DNA of 33,749 bases from Clostridia bacterium. GTDB lineage: Bacteria; Bacillota; Clostridia; Oscillospirales; CAG-272. Location: contig CAAEBS010000134.1 of the NCBI GenBank assembly GCA_900754175.1, forward strand, positions 1 to 33,749. The letters are read 5' to 3'. The stretch's first letter is position 1. Every line of letters starts with the position of its first letter. Shown piece after piece: positions 31,056-33,749 of this stretch. The position numbers were made by a program, and so were the translations under genes. The notes under the pieces were generated by a model. It was not told where the DNA came from, did not search any database, and saw nothing but the letters and a program-made list of their open reading frames with translations.

Positions 31056-33164
31056 ATGAAATTCAGAAAGATTCTTGCGGGAGTCCTTGCAGTCCTGTTC
31101 CTGTTGCCGCTTGCGGCGGGATGCAGGAGGGAAAGCGACGGGGAACAGGAGGAGACCAGCGAAAAGGCGGAGGCTCAGCCGCTGAACGATTGGGTCATCG
31201 TGTTCCCGAACAATGAAAAAAACGTCAAAAGCCTTGCGCAGACCTTGCGGGACAAGATCTCGTCAGCATCCGGCGTGACGCTGACGGTGAAGAGCGACTA
31301 CGAGGCGGACAGCGGCGCTAAGGAGATTTTACTTGGCAAGACTTCAAGGGAGCTTTCCACCACGCTTTATAGTGAGCTTGGCGATACCGAGTACAGAATC
31401 CGCCGGAGCGGGAACAAGATCGCCATTGCCGCCGTCTTTGACAGCGTGCTGGAGGACGCCGCCGGCGAGTTTGTCAAAAGCTATATCAGCGCCGCCTCTC
31501 TGGTCATGGCGCCCAATGCGTCGTTTACCAGTGATGCGTATGACTTTTTGAAGCTTGCGGAAAACAAAAAAGGAATTTATAAGATCGTATATCCCAAGAG
31601 CGCCGGCACGGCGCTGAGAGCGCTTGTCAACGATCTGAACAGCTACATCGCCGGTCTTACCTATGCTTACGTGTCCACCGTGGAGGATTCCGATTCGCTC
31701 CCACAGGAGCAGGAGATCCTGGTGGGTTACGGAAACCGCCCGGAGAGCGCCGCCGTTTATGCGGATCTGCCGTACAACAGCTATACGGTAAGGCGGGCAG
31801 GGCAGAAGATCGTGATCGCAGGATGGTCGCAGAAGGGATTGGAACAGGCGCTGAACCGATTTAAATCAGCCCTGAAGCTTGGACAGGAGAAAGCTATGTA
31901 TTATGTGAACAACGAAGAGGAAAATACAAATTCCATGCTCTCGGGTGTGGGAGACGTGGACGTGCCTGCCTACACGGGCGGAAAGGTGTCCAATCTCTTT
32001 GACTGCAACGACGGCGTTACCCAGCTCTATGTGACCGAAACCGACAGGGCGGCATACCGGAGCTACCTTGGCACGCTGGAGGCGGCAGGATATACTCTGT
32101 ATCAGGAAGTTGAATATCCCAATGTCCTGTACGCCACCTACAACAATGCCGCAAAGGGGCAGAGCCTGTTTTTGCAGTTCTGCGAGTCGGAGAGCATGGC
32201 GAAGATTATGATTTCGCCGCTTGCGACCATGTTGCCGCTGGCGCCGGAAAATCCGGGGGTGAAGCTTAAGGATTCCACCTTTGCCATGCTTGCCATCGGC
32301 GACAACGGAGACGGCACCAACAATGCGGAGGTTGCATTTGGCGCATCCTTCGTCATTCAGCTGGAGGACGGTCGCTTTGTCATCATCGACGGCGGCACCA
32401 ATCAAAGCTCGGAGGTCAACCGGATCTACAATTATCTGATGGCAAACAAGACGGCGTCCCATGCAAAACCGGTTATTGCCGCATGGATCCTGACCCACCC
32501 GGACGGCGACCACTGGGGCGCTATGTACGGCTTTTCCCAGCGGCATGGCGGGGACGTGGTGCTGGAGAAATTCATCTACAACATCTACGATTCGTCGGTG
32601 ATCTACGGGATGAAAGAAGCTGCCGTCAAGGCAAACGTCAACGTGCACGACACGATCGTGCCGCAGGCAATGGCGAATTTCGGCTGTACCACGGTTATCA
32701 AGCTTCACAGCGGGCAGAAATTCTACCTTGGCAATGCGCTGTTTGAAACGCTGGTTACGCACGAGGATCTGTACCCCGGCACGATCGACCATACCAACGA
32801 CTCGTCAATCGTGCTTCGGCTGACGCTTGGCGGCAAAACCTTTTTGCTGACGGCGGACATCGAGGGAGCGGCGGCAAAGCGGCTGGTCAGACTGTACGGC
32901 ACCGCCCTCAAGAGCGACTATATCCAGATTATGCACCACGGCTGGCCCGGAAACAGCAGTGCCGAGATCCTGTTCAACTCGGAGCCTTATACCAAGGTCT
33001 ACGAAATGGCGGACGCCACCTATGCGCTCTGGTCGGCACAGCTGGACGATTATCACTATAACATGGTGCTCAAGGGCAGGCAGATGAAGCTGGTTTACTC
33101 CCTGTTTGCGGTGGATAAGATTCTTTCCACCACCAGCGGAAATATCATTATTTCCTGCGCCTGA
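31056..33164 (+). CDS. Lipoprotein with metallo-beta-lactamase-fold hydrolase domain
   Basis: The ATG at 31056 has an AAGGAG site and begins a signal peptide ending in L-A-A-G-C (C23); in-frame codons further upstream are not used. The 702-residue protein has two tandem GH67N-like domains (about 40-155 and 175-290), each with an L-G-K-T or V-G-Y-G turn and a Y-x-I/V-R-R-x-G strand. A ComEC/Rec2-like metallo-beta-lactamase domain occupies about 400-700. Its metal ligands are H481-x-D483-x-D485-H486 in T-H-P-D-G-D-H and H627-H628 in I-M-H-H-G-W, with T-A-D-I-E. It should hydrolyse a phosphodiester or similar substrate outside the cell. Confidence 0.88.
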   Translation: MKFRKILAGVLAVLFLLPLAAGCRRESDGEQEETSEKAEAQPLNDWVIVFPNNEKNVKSLAQTLRDKISSASGVTLTVKSDYEADSGAKEILLGKTSRELSTTLYSELGDTEYRIRRSGNKIAIAAVFDSVLEDAAGEFVKSYISAASLVMAPNASFTSDAYDFLKLAENKKGIYKIVYPKSAGTALRALVNDLNSYIAGLTYAYVSTVEDSDSLPQEQEILVGYGNRPESAAVYADLPYNSYTVRRAGQKIVIAGWSQKGLEQALNRFKSALKLGQEKAMYYVNNEEENTNSMLSGVGDVDVPAYTGGKVSNLFDCNDGVTQLYVTETDRAAYRSYLGTLEAAGYTLYQEVEYPNVLYATYNNAAKGQSLFLQFCESESMAKIMISPLATMLPLAPENPGVKLKDSTFAMLAIGDNGDGTNNAEVAFGASFVIQLEDGRFVIIDGGTNQSSEVNRIYNYLMANKTASHAKPVIAAWILTHPDGDHWGAMYGFSQRHGGDVVLEKFIYNIYDSSVIYGMKEAAVKANVNVHDTIVPQAMANFGCTTVIKLHSGQKFYLGNALFETLVTHEDLYPGTIDHTNDSSIVLRLTLGGKTFLLTADIEGAAAKRLVRLYGTALKSDYIQIMHHGWPGNSSAEILFNSEPYTKVYEMADATYALWSAQLDDYHYNMVLKGRQMKLVYSLFAVDKILSTTSGNIIISCA

Positions 33165-33169
33165 AAGAA

Positions 33170-33201
33170 AAAAGCGTCACGATTTCGGTCGTGGCGCTTT
33201 T
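33170..33201 (+). terminator. Intrinsic terminator after the MBL lipoprotein gene
   Basis: AAAAGCG-T-CACGA (33170-33182) pairs with TCGTG-G-CGCTTTT (33189-33201), one T-G pair, six-base loop, and the right arm ends in T4. It sits six bases after the stop codon. Confidence 0.8.
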
Positions 33202-33302
33202 CTGCGGGGAGGTCCCTAGACATTCCATTGGAAAAGAAGTATAATAAAAGCGGAATGTTGCGTTATACTTTGCAGAGAGATATGAACGGTGGGAGGAAAA
33301 AG

Positions 33303-33698
33303 ATGAATAGATTGCGCAAAGATACCGTGGTCGATCCTAAATTTCAGATCATGCTTTCGGCGGCGGAGGCATACTTTGAGAGCTATGACGGTGGGCGGTA
33401 CGAATATCATCAATGCCTGGTGCTTTGCACCGCATCGGGCGAGCAAAAGGTTTATTCTTTTCGCTCGGATTCGGTTTCGGAGCTGATTGCTATGAGCTGT
33501 GCCGCCTCTTTTCCGGAAGCGCCCGAAAGTATCCGGAAGATCGTCTGTATATGGGAGGGCGGCTCGGTCGATCTTCCGGCTTTCCTGCTCAGAAAAAAGC
33601 TATGTGAGGTCAATCCCGAAAACAAAAATGCGGAGATCCTGCTGACTGCCGCCGGCGGCGTTGCCACGGTCCGAAAAATTTCGGACACGATTGGCTGA
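33303..33698 (+). CDS. Hypothetical protein
   Basis: A GGGAGG site seven bases ahead selects the ATG at 33303 (131 residues) over an in-frame ATG at 33228. The protein is soluble with no signal peptide or helix-turn-helix. It begins with basic residues (M-N-R-L-R-K-D) and has mixed alpha/beta composition, with two short Cys-containing strands. I recognise no family. It follows a terminator, so it is probably transcribed separately from the lipoprotein cassette. Confidence 0.7.
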   Translation: MNRLRKDTVVDPKFQIMLSAAEAYFESYDGGRYEYHQCLVLCTASGEQKVYSFRSDSVSELIAMSCAASFPEAPESIRKIVCIWEGGSVDLPAFLLRKKLCEVNPENKNAEILLTAAGGVATVRKISDTIG

Positions 33699-33712
33699 GG
33701 GGGGAGCGGGAG

Positions 33713-33746
33713 CGGGGAAAACTTTTCTGGAGAAAAGTTTTCCCCG
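33713..33746. terminator. Long perfect hairpin at the window edge
   Basis: A 16-bp perfect inverted repeat (33713-33728 with 33731-33746, GG at the centre) lies 15 bases after the last stop codon. Within the window the right arm is followed only by GTGC, so the presence of a T-run cannot be judged. It could be a terminator or a small palindromic repeat. Confidence 0.55.
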
Positions 33747-33749
33747 TGC

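Overview
The window looks like a chromosomal segment of a Gram-positive, probably gut-dwelling clostridium (Oscillospiraceae/Ruminococcaceae-like). The basis is AGGAGG-type ribosome binding sites, many lipobox lipoproteins, hairpin-plus-T-run terminators, SpoIIE/RsbW/STAS-type regulators, C-terminally TM-anchored or secreted beta-solenoid proteins and GH130/GH16 enzymes. This is inference from gene content; no rRNA or tRNA is present to place it.

Region 1 (1-2415): an AT-rich flank, an AraC regulator (minus strand) divergent from a GH16 beta-glucanase-like gene. The GH16 gene is interrupted near its 3' end by an in-frame TGA. It is followed by a ribosome binding site and start codon that run straight into a 20-bp terminator hairpin.

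Region 2 (2460-16525): one colinear plus-strand RiPP locus of the NHLM type. A strong promoter precedes a partner-switching module (STAS antagonist, LytS-5TM/PP2C phosphatase, RsbW-like kinase). Then come a short NHLM secretion protein, a C39 peptidase/ABC exporter, a second NHLM ABC transporter, a 78-aa protein with a leader-like motif, an ECF-like sigma factor, five tandem precursor peptides, a radical SAM/SPASM maturase and a 5'-nucleotidase lipoprotein. The precursors have near-identical leaders ending in a double-glycine site and divergent Cys-rich cores. The third has lost its core by an apparent 11-bp deletion and frameshift. The expected logic is: regulation by phosphorylation and sigma factor, modification of Cys-rich cores by the radical SAM enzyme, leader removal and export by the ABC pair.

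Region 3 (16630-33698): two cassettes of extracellular proteins pointing away from a central AraC (minus)/GH130 (plus) pair. Leftward, in transcription order: a 5'-truncated GLUG solenoid protein, a lipoprotein endonuclease/exonuclease/phosphatase (EEP), a cytosolic-looking EEP, a GLUG solenoid protein, a 49-aa peptide and a solute-binding lipoprotein. Rightward: a solute-binding lipoprotein, a beta-solenoid protein, an 87-aa acidic lipoprotein, a frameshifted beta-solenoid protein, a 41-aa peptide and a metallo-beta-lactamase-fold lipoprotein, followed by a small hypothetical gene. The two short peptides align without gaps over their first 30 residues, are not covered by long reading frames, and are the most likely undescribed element of this region. 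No transporter permeases are present.
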